A DNA stretch of 15,770 nucleotides from Anaerolineales bacterium. GTDB taxonomy: Bacteria > Chloroflexota > Anaerolineae > Anaerolineales > E44-bin32. The translations under genes and the position numbers were made by a program. This document shows, piece by piece, positions 1 to 7,121 of the stretch. The notes under the pieces were generated by a model. The model saw only the letters and a list, made by a program, of their open reading frames with translations. It did not search any database and was not told the origin of the DNA. Each line of letters starts with the position of its first letter. The first letter of the stretch is position 1. The stretch is taken from contig JAHFAU010000016.1 of NCBI GenBank assembly GCA_023250385.1, positions 1 through 15,770 of the forward strand, read 5' to 3'.

Positions 1-1
1 C

Positions 2-733
2 CGAGCCTACGGTGGGGAGCAGCGGACGGCCGGCAGCCCGCTTCCGGTCGAAACCCGCAGCGTGCTCAGCCTCGCCTACGGTGGACAGGTGGCCGAGCCC
101 GGGCTCAGCCACTGGACCGACACGCTCCCAGAATTGGCCCGCAGTGAGTTGGAAGCTTTCGTTGCGGGGCGCACGCTGGAAGATTTTCTCGCCCTACCGC
201 AGCAGACTTCCGACCGACGCGAGGCTGGGCCTACCCACGTACACATCCCGCGCCGCGAACTTACCGAGAGTTTCCACACGCCCGCCCGGCGCTCACGTTT
301 GAGAGAGCTCGGCCTCGAATTGGTCTGGCTTGGGGTCGGAACCTGGGAAGTTCGGGACGACCAGATCAAGTCGACCGATCTGGAGATCGCGGCCGGGCAG
401 ACCCTCACCGGAGTCGCCCGGGATGAACTGCGGGCCCGGCGGCTGGCCTCCGGCGAGCACCTCACCCGTGAACGACAGTTGCGGGCCTTCGCCCTCAGCC
501 AGGAGGTCATCGAGGAGTTGATTGCAGCATGGGGCGAGGGAAAATTGCCGAGCCGCTACCGCAGTCACGAGCTGCTCGACCGCGTCAGGCGCCGGCTGAT
601 CGACCTGAGAGCAAGAGTCGAGGATCAACACCGCCTCGAACCGGCCTCCGCGCTTGACCTGGAGCTCCCCGAACGATTGTCGGAAGTCTTGCTCCACCTC
701 GAGTCTCTGACCGAGCGCAGTCCCACCCGCTGA
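2..733 (+). CDS. 3' part of a possible SPFH/band-7-like protein (5' truncated by window edge)
   Basis: The reading frame is open from the first bases of the window to TGA at 731-733, so the true start lies upstream; the GTG at 62 is probably internal. No Shine-Dalgarno sequence supports a start there. About 243 residues are visible. The segment around SELEAFVAGRTLEDFLALP resembles the 'sALR..i...tLeelL' region of SPFH/band-7 domains. It is followed by a region like their 'L...GIel..v.i' strand (LRELGLELVWLGVGTWEV) and then a charged, probably helical, Arg/Glu-rich C-terminus. SPFH proteins form membrane-associated oligomeric scaffolds; that role is inferred from this weak similarity only. I see no membrane segment in the visible part, and one would be expected nearer the missing N-terminus. 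psuG starts 22 bases downstream. Confidence 0.5.
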   Translation, partial: RAYGGEQRTAGSPLPVETRSVLSLAYGGQVAEPGLSHWTDTLPELARSELEAFVAGRTLEDFLALPQQTSDRREAGPTHVHIPRRELTESFHTPARRSRLRELGLELVWLGVGTWEVRDDQIKSTDLEIAAGQTLTGVARDELRARRLASGEHLTRERQLRAFALSQEVIEELIAAWGEGKLPSRYRSHELLDRVRRRLIDLRARVEDQHRLEPASALDLELPERLSEVLLHLESLTERSPTR

Positions 734-755
734 GGCTGGGCTGGTTTCCTCCAGC

Positions 756-1667
756 GTGAAAGCAAGTCTGCCAACCTGGCTGCACGTTCACCCCGAAATC
801 CGGGAGGCCCTGGATGGCCGGCGGCCGGTGGTTGCGCTCGAATCGGCCGTGATAACTCACGGACTGCCCCGCCCAATCAATCTCGAGCTCGCCAGGCGAA
901 TGGAAGCCGAGGTGCGCAGGGCGGGCGGAATGCCGGCGACGACCGGGGTGCTCGGCGGGGTGATCCGTTTGGGGATGACCTCCGATGAGCTGGAAGCGAT
1001 GGCGCTCGATCCTGGTGCGGTGAAAGTCAGCCGGCGGGATCTCGCGCCGACGCGGATCGAAGGCTTGTCGGGCGGGACCACCGTTTCCGCGGCCATCTTC
1101 ATCGCTGCCGCGGCCGGGGTCCGGCTCTTGGCGACGGGCGGTATCGGCGGAGTTCATCGCGGTACGGCAGGGGACGTTTCCGCCGATCTTCCGGAGCTGG
1201 CCCGCACGGCGATGGGTGTCGTCTGCTCGGGCGCGAAAGCGATCCTGGACTTGCCGCGCACCCTCGAATGGTTGGAGACGGCAGCAATCCCAGTCGTCGG
1301 CTATCAGACCCGGGATTATCCCGCCTTCTATACTCAGGGATCGGGCCTGCCGGTCAGCGCCAGCGTGGAGACGCCGGCCGAGGCCGCTCGATTGCTGCGC
1401 TCCCACTGGGAGCTTGGCCCGGCTTCCTCCGTCCTGATCTGCGTGCCCTGCCCAGAATCCGATGCGCTGGCGAAGGATGAAGTGGAGCACGCGCTGAGCC
1501 AGGCCGAACGGGAGGCTGAAGCACAGCGTGTTCGCGGTCCGGCGCTCTCTCCGTTCCTGCTGAGCCGGCTGGCGGAATTGACCAGCGGCCGGGCCCTGAA
1601 GGCGAATCTGGCCCTGCTGCGCAACAACGCACGGGTTGCCGGCGAAATCGCCGTTGCGCTCAGCTGA
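756..1667 (+). CDS. psuG: pseudouridine-5'-phosphate glycosidase
   Basis: Family function: splits pseudouridine 5'-phosphate (reversibly) into uracil and ribose 5-phosphate, a cytosolic step in pseudouridine breakdown. The 303-residue product has normal length. Family signatures appear in order: ALESAVITHGLPRP (27-40) with Glu29, PATTGVLGG (60-68), KVSRRDL (90-96) with Lys90, GGTTVSAA, ATGGIGGVHRG (126-136) followed by the acidic metal-site segment near Asp140, and CSGAKAILD (157-165) with Lys161. Glu29, Lys90 and Lys161 correspond to the catalytic Glu and the two lysines known from E. coli PsuG. The start is GTG at 756, which places the conserved N-terminal helix and ALES strand correctly; the Shine-Dalgarno sequence is poor. 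No pseudouridine kinase (psuK) gene lies next to it, so its substrate must come from a kinase encoded elsewhere. Confidence 0.95.
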   Translation: MKASLPTWLHVHPEIREALDGRRPVVALESAVITHGLPRPINLELARRMEAEVRRAGGMPATTGVLGGVIRLGMTSDELEAMALDPGAVKVSRRDLAPTRIEGLSGGTTVSAAIFIAAAAGVRLLATGGIGGVHRGTAGDVSADLPELARTAMGVVCSGAKAILDLPRTLEWLETAAIPVVGYQTRDYPAFYTQGSGLPVSASVETPAEAARLLRSHWELGPASSVLICVPCPESDALAKDEVEHALSQAEREAEAQRVRGPALSPFLLSRLAELTSGRALKANLALLRNNARVAGEIAVALS

Positions 1668-1715
1668 AGCCGCGCCCGACCCGAAGGCCCATTACCATCG
1701 TCGCTGAATGTGGTA

Positions 1716-1724
1716 TGTTAGAAT
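1716..1724 (+). promoter_or_regulatory. extended -10 promoter for the bifunctional nuclease gene
   Basis: TG (1716-1717), one base, then TAGAAT (1719-1724) forms an extended -10 element. It lies 30 bases before the ATG at 1755, implying a leader of roughly 24 bases. No good -35 is present at 17-base spacing. The same element, with similar downstream bases, precedes the tRNA-Glu gene at 5914. Confidence 0.5.
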
Positions 1725-1754
1725 CGCTCGGCTAAAGCCCGGCAGTACATTGGA

Positions 1755-2276
1755 ATGATCGAAGTCGGTATCGACAGCATCCGCGTGAGTCTCATGTCTC
1801 AACACCGTATCGTCATCTTGAAGGATGTCGATTCGGACCGCTTTCTGCCGATCTGGATCGGGCCCTATGAGGCGGAGGCGATCACCGCCAGCCTGCAGCA
1901 AATCGAAGTCTCCCGCCCGCTGACCCACGACTTGCTGCGCAATGTATTGAACGCGCTGGGCGCGGAGGTTTTGCGAGTCAACATAACCGAGCTGAGAGAG
2001 GATGTCTTTTTCGCCCGAATCATCATGAAAGTAAACGGTCAGGAGGTCGAGATCGACTCGCGCCCCTCCGACGCCCTCGCACTTTCGGTTCGGGCTCATG
2101 TTCCGATCTACGTATCGGAAGGTGTCATGCAGGAAGCCGCCTCGGTGCCGGAGGACGAGCTCGAGTCGGATGAGCTCGGCGAACAGAGCGATGAGCGGCT
2201 CGATGTTTACAAGAACTTTGTCGAATCGCTCGATCTGGACGACATGGAATCAACGGGTGGGGATTCCGAGGAGTAG
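1755..2276 (+). CDS. bifunctional nuclease family protein (DUF151/BFN domain)
   Basis: A 173-residue cytosolic protein. The BFN/DUF151 domain fills about residues 1-130: N-terminal strands VGIDSIRV, the ILKD...LPIWIGPYEAEAI segment (about 22-43), a helix with RPLTHDLL (about 54-61), then the strongly conserved EIDSRPSDALALSVRAHVPIYV (about 99-120). Plant BFN proteins are reported to have RNase and DNase activity, but the role of most bacterial members is unclear, so substrate and process are unknown here. The C-terminal 50 residues are acidic and low in complexity, as is common in bacterial members. ATG at 1755 follows an extended -10 promoter closely and has no clear Shine-Dalgarno sequence. 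A terminator-like hairpin follows at 2334, so this is probably its own transcription unit. Confidence 0.9.
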   Translation: MIEVGIDSIRVSLMSQHRIVILKDVDSDRFLPIWIGPYEAEAITASLQQIEVSRPLTHDLLRNVLNALGAEVLRVNITELREDVFFARIIMKVNGQEVEIDSRPSDALALSVRAHVPIYVSEGVMQEAASVPEDELESDELGEQSDERLDVYKNFVESLDLDDMESTGGDSEE

Positions 2277-2333
2277 CTCCTTCGCGGTTAGTCGCCGGCT
2301 TGTGCTCTCAAACAACCTAATCCATGGTCATGC

Positions 2334-2356
2334 CGGCGGGAGGCCCCGCCGCTTTT
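2334..2356 (+). terminator. probable intrinsic terminator after the nuclease gene
   Basis: CGGCGGG (2334-2340) and CCCGCCG (2345-2351) form a 7-bp GC stem with a 4-base loop, followed by CTTTT. It lies 58 bases after the nuclease stop. It would fall inside dnaB if that gene began at the ATG at 2324, so it argues for the later ATG at 2369. Confidence 0.55.
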
Positions 2357-2368
2357 CGCCATCCCTTT

Positions 2369-3763
2369 ATGAGTGAATTGCCGACCCCCCGACCCACAAC
2401 GGACGGTCAGCCTATCCCGCACAACCGAGAGGCCGAAGAGGCGGTCTTGGGTTCGGTGCTGGTAAACGCCGAGGTCTACTACGACCTGGCCCACTTCCTC
2501 GTCCCTGACGATTTCTTCCTTCATCGCAACCGATGGGTCTGGGAGGCCTTCACCAATCTGCAGGAACAGCGGCTCCCGATCGACCTGTTGACAGTGGCGG
2601 AAGAGCTTGAGCGACATGGCCGCTTGGTGGAGACCGGCGGGCAGGCTTACCTGACCGGCCTGATCAACAACGTGCCCTCCTCGATCCATGCCGAGGCTTA
2701 CGGGCACATGGTCGAAGAAGCGGCCACCCGGCGGCGGCTGCTCGACGCCGCGGCGCAGATCGCCCGGCTCGCCTACCAGTCGGACACGATGTTGGAGGAT
2801 GTGGTCGACGAATCCGAGAAGGCCATATTCGGAGTCAGTGAGCGCCGGTTCCCGCATCAGCTCCAGCCCCTGCGGCAGGTGTTGAGTGAGTATTACGACC
2901 GGATTGACTACCTGGCCCGCCACAAGGATGAGACGGTCGGGGTACCCACCGGATTCATCGATCTGGACCGGCTGCTGGGCGGACTGCAGCCGAGCGATCT
3001 GCTGATCATTGCGGGCCGGCCGGGTCAGGGGAAATCCGGCTTCTGCATCTCGGCCGCCAAGAATGCGGCCCAACTGCACAAGAAGCGGGTGGCGATGTTC
3101 TCGCTGGAAATGTCGAACGAACAGCTCGTTCAGCGGCTCATTGCCCAAGAGACCGGCATCAACTCGCAGCGCCTGCGGCTGGCGGAGATCCAGGACGAGG
3201 AGTGGCCGCTGTTCACCCAGGCAGTCAGTGTGTTGGGTGACACCCACATCTACCTGGACGACACGCCCTCCATCAGCCCGCTTCAGCTGCGCACCAAGTG
3301 CCGCCGGCTGCACATGGAACTCGGGATCGACCTGATCATCGTCGACTATCTGCAGCTGATGACCGGAGATTCCCGGATCGACAATCGGGTGCAGGAGGTG
3401 TCCTACATTTCCCGCAATTTGAAGGCCCTGGCCCGCGAGCTCAACGTGCCGGTGCTGGCGGCGGCCCAGCTCTCCCGGGCGGTCGAGCAGCGGGCGGACA
3501 AGCGGCCGGTGCTTTCGGACCTGCGCGAATCAGGCAGCCTCGAGCAGGACGCCGATATCGTGATGTTCATCTACCGGCCGGATCAATACGAATCCGACAC
3601 CCTCAAGCGAAACATCGCTGAAATCATGGTGGCGAAACACCGCAATGGTCCGGTCGGCAGCGTCGAGCTGGTGTTCCGCAAGTCGCTGGCCAAATTCGAG
3701 AACGCGGCCACCCGCCAGCTGCGGGAGGCTGAACCCTCCGGGCGCGAGGAGGTGGAGGCCTGA
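2369..3763 (+). CDS. dnaB: replicative DNA helicase DnaB
   Basis: The hexameric 5'-3' helicase that unwinds the chromosome at the replication fork. From ATG 2369 the product has 464 residues, close to the family norm. Residues about 15-115 are the DnaB N-terminal domain, opening with PHNREAEEAVLGSVLV. A linker leads to the RecA-like C-terminal domain, with GVPTGFIDLDRLLGGLQPSDLLI, Walker A GRPGQGKS (Lys222; many homologues read ARPSMGKT), the SLEMS segment, Walker B IIVDYLQLM, and the SDLRESGSLEQDADIV motif. There is no intein. ATG 2324 is also in frame, but the extra 15 residues would be encoded across a terminator-like hairpin and lack family similarity. Neither start has a clear Shine-Dalgarno sequence. 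The next two genes encode likely helicase-loading partners. Confidence 0.95.
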   Translation: MSELPTPRPTTDGQPIPHNREAEEAVLGSVLVNAEVYYDLAHFLVPDDFFLHRNRWVWEAFTNLQEQRLPIDLLTVAEELERHGRLVETGGQAYLTGLINNVPSSIHAEAYGHMVEEAATRRRLLDAAAQIARLAYQSDTMLEDVVDESEKAIFGVSERRFPHQLQPLRQVLSEYYDRIDYLARHKDETVGVPTGFIDLDRLLGGLQPSDLLIIAGRPGQGKSGFCISAAKNAAQLHKKRVAMFSLEMSNEQLVQRLIAQETGINSQRLRLAEIQDEEWPLFTQAVSVLGDTHIYLDDTPSISPLQLRTKCRRLHMELGIDLIIVDYLQLMTGDSRIDNRVQEVSYISRNLKALARELNVPVLAAAQLSRAVEQRADKRPVLSDLRESGSLEQDADIVMFIYRPDQYESDTLKRNIAEIMVAKHRNGPVGSVELVFRKSLAKFENAATRQLREAEPSGREEVEA

Positions 3764-3785
3764 GGCCAAGCTCCGTGATTCGCAT

Positions 3786-3856
3786 TGGCCTGGCCCGGCC
3801 CAGCTCGTTGGCTCTGGCTGGATGCGCACGATTCTTTCTGGCTTGGCTCGGCCCAG
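3786..3856 (+). repeat. pair of imperfect 18-base direct repeats between dnaB and the DnaD-like gene
   Basis: TGGCCTGGCCCGGCCCAG at 3786-3803 recurs as TGGCTTGGCTCGGCCCAG at 3839-3856, matching at 16 of 18 positions with starts 53 bases apart. A partial TTGGCTCTGGCTGG lies between them at 3808. They occupy the 130-base gap between the two replication genes. An operator role is possible, but in GC-rich DNA the similarity could also be low-complexity drift. Confidence 0.4.
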
Positions 3857-3893
3857 GCGGGCGGTTCCCTAGAGCGGTCGGTTTCCCTGAGCG

Positions 3894-4610
3894 ATGAGCG
3901 TCGGCAGAGGTTTCCTCGGGTTTCCAGCCGGTGAGGCTCGCTCCACTCCCATCCCCAGCTCGTTCTTCAGCGATCTGCTCCCGGCCATCGACCATCTGGG
4001 CGAGTTGAAGGTCACCCTCTACGCCCTGTGGAGCCTCTCCCGCTCGGAAGCCGAGTTCCCCTACCTGACTCGCCAACAAATGCTTGACGATCGTCTATTG
4101 ATGGAGGGATTCGATCGTTCGCCAAGTTCGGCCGAAGAAATCCTGGATGACTCGCTTGAGCGGTCGGTCGCCCGGGGCAGCTTGCTCAAGGCCAGCCTGG
4201 ATCTCGAACCGGGCCCGCAGGAGCTGTATTTCCTCAACGGCCCCCAGGGGCGGGCGGCGCTCGAGGCTATCCAGAATGGAAGCTGGAGGCCGAGTGGCGA
4301 GCCCGAGGCTCCGGTGGAACTCCGAGTTGAGCGGCCCAATATCTTCAACCTATACGAGCAGAACATTGGCCCGCTGACCCCGATGATTGCCGAGCGGTTG
4401 CGAGACGCAGAGCAGGCCTACCCCGAACTCTGGATCGAGGACGCGATCCGGATCGCGGTCGAAAACAACGTCCGCAAGTGGCGCTATGTCGAGGCCATTC
4501 TCGAAGACTGGTTGACCTCCGGGAAACGTGAGCGAGAAGATCGTGGCGACACGGAAAAGGCCCGCCGGCGATACCGCCAGGGCGAATTCGCAGATTTCTT
4601 CGACGCCTAA
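3894..4610 (+). CDS. DnaD-domain replication protein (DnaB_2/PF07261-like)
   Basis: A 238-residue protein. Residues about 20-135 look like a winged-helix N-terminal domain. Residues about 148-211 form a DnaD-type helical domain beginning NIFNLYEQNIGPLTP and ending WRYVEAILEDWLTSGK. It contains the YxxxIxxxW motif (YVEAILEDW) linked to DNA binding in Bacillus DnaD. The C-terminus is basic and then ends in GEFADFFDA, a tail style common in this family. Firmicute DnaD helps remodel DNA and recruit the helicase loader at origins. Its place between dnaB and a DnaC-like ATPase supports a helicase-loading role. The start ATG 3894 has no convincing Shine-Dalgarno sequence. The last 83 bases overlap the next gene if that gene starts at 4528, so the two are probably translationally coupled. 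Confidence 0.85.
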   Translation: MSVGRGFLGFPAGEARSTPIPSSFFSDLLPAIDHLGELKVTLYALWSLSRSEAEFPYLTRQQMLDDRLLMEGFDRSPSSAEEILDDSLERSVARGSLLKASLDLEPGPQELYFLNGPQGRAALEAIQNGSWRPSGEPEAPVELRVERPNIFNLYEQNIGPLTPMIAERLRDAEQAYPELWIEDAIRIAVENNVRKWRYVEAILEDWLTSGKREREDRGDTEKARRRYRQGEFADFFDA

Positions 4611-5913
4611 CGGCTCGGCCGATCTACTCGGTGACCCCAATTGCCCGAAGTGCGGCGGGTTGGGTTACCTGCGCTCCGACGTTCCGCGCGGGCATCCGGA
4701 TTTCGGCCGGGTCGAGATCTGCACGTGCCGAACCGGCGAACAGCAGGCCCACTTGCAGGAGCGGCTGTTCAGTCAGAGCCACCTGGATGAGCTCAAGGCT
4801 CTCAGCTTCGAGACCTTCAAACCCAAAGGCCGGATCGGGACTTCGGAGGTCGAGCAGAAATCCATCGAGGGCGCCTTCAGCCGTACCAAGCACTTCGCAG
4901 GCACCCTGGACGGGTGGCTGCTGTTGCAAGGCGGGATCGGGGTCGGAAAAACTCATCTGGCGGCCGCCATTGCCAATCAGGCGGTCGCCAACGGCGTGCC
5001 GACTTTATTCCTGACGGTGCCCGACCTGTTGGATGAGCTGCGTGCGTCTTACGGCGAGGATGGGGACTTCACCTTCGCCGAGCGTTTCGAGCAGGTCCGC
5101 TCCGCGCCACTGATCGTGCTCGATGACTTCGGCAGCCAGAATATGACCGAGTGGGCCCGCGAAAAGCTCTTCCAGATCTTGAACCATCGCTACGTCAATC
5201 GGCTGCCGGTCGTTCTCACCACCAACCTGGCCCTAGAAGAGATCGACCCTCGGCTGAGTTCGCGGATCTCGGATCCGGGGCTGGTGGATCGGGTGTACAT
5301 CCACGCCCCGGATTTTCGCCGGCCGCTGCAGGAAGGCAGTCACGACGAGCTCTCCAGCCTCGGCCTGCATCGTCACCAGACGTTTGGCAGCTTCAACATG
5401 CGCAAGGGGGAAAAACTGCCTGCGGAGCAGGTCAAGTCACTCGATGAAGCCTTCCAGGCCGCTCAGTCCTTCGCGGCCGAACCCAAAGGTTGGCTGATGC
5501 TCGGCGGCAGCTACGGAGTTGGCAAGACCCATCTGGCCGCCGCTATCGCAAACTTCCGGGCGAGCGAAGGACACCCGGTTACTTTCGTTGTGGTGCCGGA
5601 TTTGCTTGATCATCTCCGGGCGACATTCAGCCCGAACAGCACCGTCTCTTACGATCGGCGTTTTGAGGAGATCCGCAACTCCCCACTGCTGGTGCTGGAC
5701 GACCTCGGCACCCAGGCCACTACGCCCTGGGTGCGGGAGAAGCTGTACCAGCTGTTCAACCATCGCTACAACGCAGAGCTGCCGACGGTGATCACGTCCG
5801 CCAGCACCCCGGATGAAATCGATGCGCGATTGCGAGCTCGGATGGACGATCGCCGATTGTGCGTCCGGAAGCTGATCAACGCCCCCTCGTTTCGCGGGAG
5901 CCGCAGACGCTGA
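4528..5913 (+). CDS. tandem double-ATPase DnaC-like helicase loader
   Basis: 461 residues, about twice the usual DnaC length. Cys39, Cys42, Cys65 and Cys67 (CPKC and CTC) form a likely N-terminal zinc site. Module 1 has Walker A GGIGVGKTHLAAAIAN (Lys141), VPDLLDELRASY, Walker B PLIVLDDFGSQN (Asp199-Asp200), WAREKLFQILNHRY, and a DnaC-type RLSSR arginine segment. Module 2 repeats this order: GGSYGVGKTHLAAAIANF (Lys333), VPDLLDHLRATF, PLLVLDDLGTQ (Asp391-Asp392), WVREKLYQLFNHRY, RLRAR. Both modules therefore look catalytically intact; only the first has the zinc motif. DnaC-like loaders place DnaB on single-stranded DNA in an ATP-dependent way. The GTG at 4528 overlaps the DnaD-like gene by 83 bases; GTG 4543 is an alternative. 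An IstB-like origin is possible, but there is no transposase nearby. Confidence 0.85.
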   Translation: MSEKIVATRKRPAGDTARANSQISSTPNGSADLLGDPNCPKCGGLGYLRSDVPRGHPDFGRVEICTCRTGEQQAHLQERLFSQSHLDELKALSFETFKPKGRIGTSEVEQKSIEGAFSRTKHFAGTLDGWLLLQGGIGVGKTHLAAAIANQAVANGVPTLFLTVPDLLDELRASYGEDGDFTFAERFEQVRSAPLIVLDDFGSQNMTEWAREKLFQILNHRYVNRLPVVLTTNLALEEIDPRLSSRISDPGLVDRVYIHAPDFRRPLQEGSHDELSSLGLHRHQTFGSFNMRKGEKLPAEQVKSLDEAFQAAQSFAAEPKGWLMLGGSYGVGKTHLAAAIANFRASEGHPVTFVVVPDLLDHLRATFSPNSTVSYDRRFEEIRNSPLLVLDDLGTQATTPWVREKLYQLFNHRYNAELPTVITSASTPDEIDARLRARMDDRRLCVRKLINAPSFRGSRRR

Positions 5914-5922
5914 TGTTAGAAT
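5914..5922 (+). promoter_or_regulatory. extended -10 promoter for tRNA-Glu
   Basis: TG (5914-5915), one base, then TAGAAT (5917-5922), 10 bases before the first base of the mature tRNA. It begins immediately after the TGA of the DnaC-like gene. No -35 is recognisable. The 18 bases from 5914 match those at 1716-1733 at 15 positions. Confidence 0.55.
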
Positions 5923-5931
5923 CCGTCCGCT

Positions 5932-6007
5932 GCCCCCATCGTCTAGGGGACTAGGACGTGGCCCTTTCAAGGCTAAAACCGGGGTTCGAATCCCCGTGGG
6001 GGCACCA
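5932..6007 (+). tRNA. tRNA-Glu (anticodon UUC), CCA encoded
   Basis: A 76-base cloverleaf. The acceptor stem GCCCCCA pairs with TGGGGGC. The D arm is GTC...GAC. The anticodon stem is TGGCC/GGCTA (one G-U pair) with loop CTTTCAA, giving anticodon TTC. The T arm is CGGGG-TTCGAAT-CCCCG. Discriminator A at 6004 is followed by an encoded CCA (6005-6007). It decodes GAA and GAG. Confidence 0.97.
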
Positions 6008-6100
6008 CTCCGTAAGGTCCTTGTAAGCTCCCCTCAGCGCTCTCCGACCTAAAATCAATCTGCAGGCGACCGCGGCCGAATGGTTTGGCGGGAGGTGTCC

Positions 6101-7045
6101 GTGTCTGGTCCACGGATTTTGATAGCAGACGATCATCAAGAGTCGTTAGAGCACTTGGGGCAGATGCTCGGCGAATGGGGGTACGAGGTCATCGCGGCCG
6201 ACAATGGTTACCGGGCCTGGGAAGTCCTCCATAAACCGGATGCCCCTCGGCTGGCCATCCTGGACCGGCGAATGCCGGGTATCGACGGCCTGGAGATCGT
6301 CCGTAAGATCCGGGAACAGGGGCAGGAGCCGCACATCTACGTGCTGCTGCTGACCGTCTACGACAATGAGACCCATGTGGTCGATGGACTGTCTGCCGGG
6401 GCGGACGATTACATCGTCAAGCCGTTTCGAGCTCACGAACTGCATGCCCGATTGGAAGCCGGCCAACGGATCCTGGAAATCCAGGAACAGCTGATCCAGA
6501 CCCGAGACCGGCTGCACTCCCAGGCAACTACCGACTCGGTCACCGGGCTGTGGAATCGAGCCGCGATCGTCGAAATCCTGCAGCGGGAACTTTCGCGGGC
6601 AGTGCGTATCAAATCCTCGGTAGGCATTCTGCTCATCGATGTCGACAACTTCAAGAACATCAACGATTCTTTCGGTCATCAGGCCGGCGACAGTGTGCTG
6701 CTGGAATGCGGCCAGCGGATGCGGGGCAGCGTGCGTACCTATGACGCAACCGGCCGCTACGGCGGCGACGAGTTCCTCTCGGTGTTCCCCGGCTGCAATG
6801 TCGAAGAAGCCGTGATGCTGGGCGAACGGCTGCGGCGGGAGATCGCCAAGCAGCATGTGACCCTCGGGCTCGCACCGCTCTGGGTTACCGCGAGCGCCGG
6901 CGTGGCCTCCAGCGACCTCTTCCCCGACGCCGACGCCGATCAGCTGATCGCTCTGGCGGACCAGGCTCTGTACCACGCCAAGCGCGGCGGGCGCAACCGG
7001 CTAGAAATCGCCGAATCCCCCGAACTCGCCCCCTCTGACCTTTAG
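6101..7045 (+). CDS. response regulator diguanylate cyclase (REC-GGDEF)
   Basis: Makes cyclic di-GMP from two GTP under control of an N-terminal receiver domain. With GTG 6101 as start (314 residues), the receiver spans about 5-120, with Asp10-Asp11, phosphoacceptor Asp55 (AILDRRMPG), Thr85 and Lys107 (VKPF). A short helical linker is followed by the cyclase domain: DSVTGLWNR (about 145-153), LLIDVDNFKNIND, and an intact GGDEF motif at 221-225. RTYD at 212-215 lies exactly five residues before GGDEF and matches the product-inhibition I-site RxxD, so feedback inhibition is expected. GGGAGG at 6090-6095, five bases before GTG 6101, decides the start; the in-frame ATG at 6080 would add seven residues and lies upstream of that site. 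No partner kinase gene is adjacent. Confidence 0.92.
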   Translation: MSGPRILIADDHQESLEHLGQMLGEWGYEVIAADNGYRAWEVLHKPDAPRLAILDRRMPGIDGLEIVRKIREQGQEPHIYVLLLTVYDNETHVVDGLSAGADDYIVKPFRAHELHARLEAGQRILEIQEQLIQTRDRLHSQATTDSVTGLWNRAAIVEILQRELSRAVRIKSSVGILLIDVDNFKNINDSFGHQAGDSVLLECGQRMRGSVRTYDATGRYGGDEFLSVFPGCNVEEAVMLGERLRREIAKQHVTLGLAPLWVTASAGVASSDLFPDADADQLIALADQALYHAKRGGRNRLEIAESPELAPSDL

Positions 7046-7121
7046 GGTCTGAATCCCAACTTGCCCTCCGCCCCTGCTCGGGCGGCGGCGGTAGAATGTC
7101 TGTGGGAAGGAGCCCGCGGGG

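Noticed and set aside
585..1490. Long open frame on the reverse strand opposite psuG
   Set aside because: It has no family resemblance, is rich in Arg, Gly and Pro as expected of GC-rich antisense frames, and lies over a gene whose catalytic motifs are all intact on the + strand.
2288..3313. Long reverse-strand open frame opposite dnaB
   Set aside because: It lies entirely over conserved dnaB sequence, and its composition matches a shadow frame.
4528..5913. IstB-type transposition helper as the identity of the double ATPase
   Set aside because: No transposase, inverted repeats or target duplication are nearby, and the gene is embedded among replication genes.
7068..7085. CCGCCC/GGGCGG hairpin after the cyclase gene as a terminator
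   Set aside because: No T-tract follows; the next bases lead into GGTAGAAT and the SDR gene, so termination cannot be claimed.
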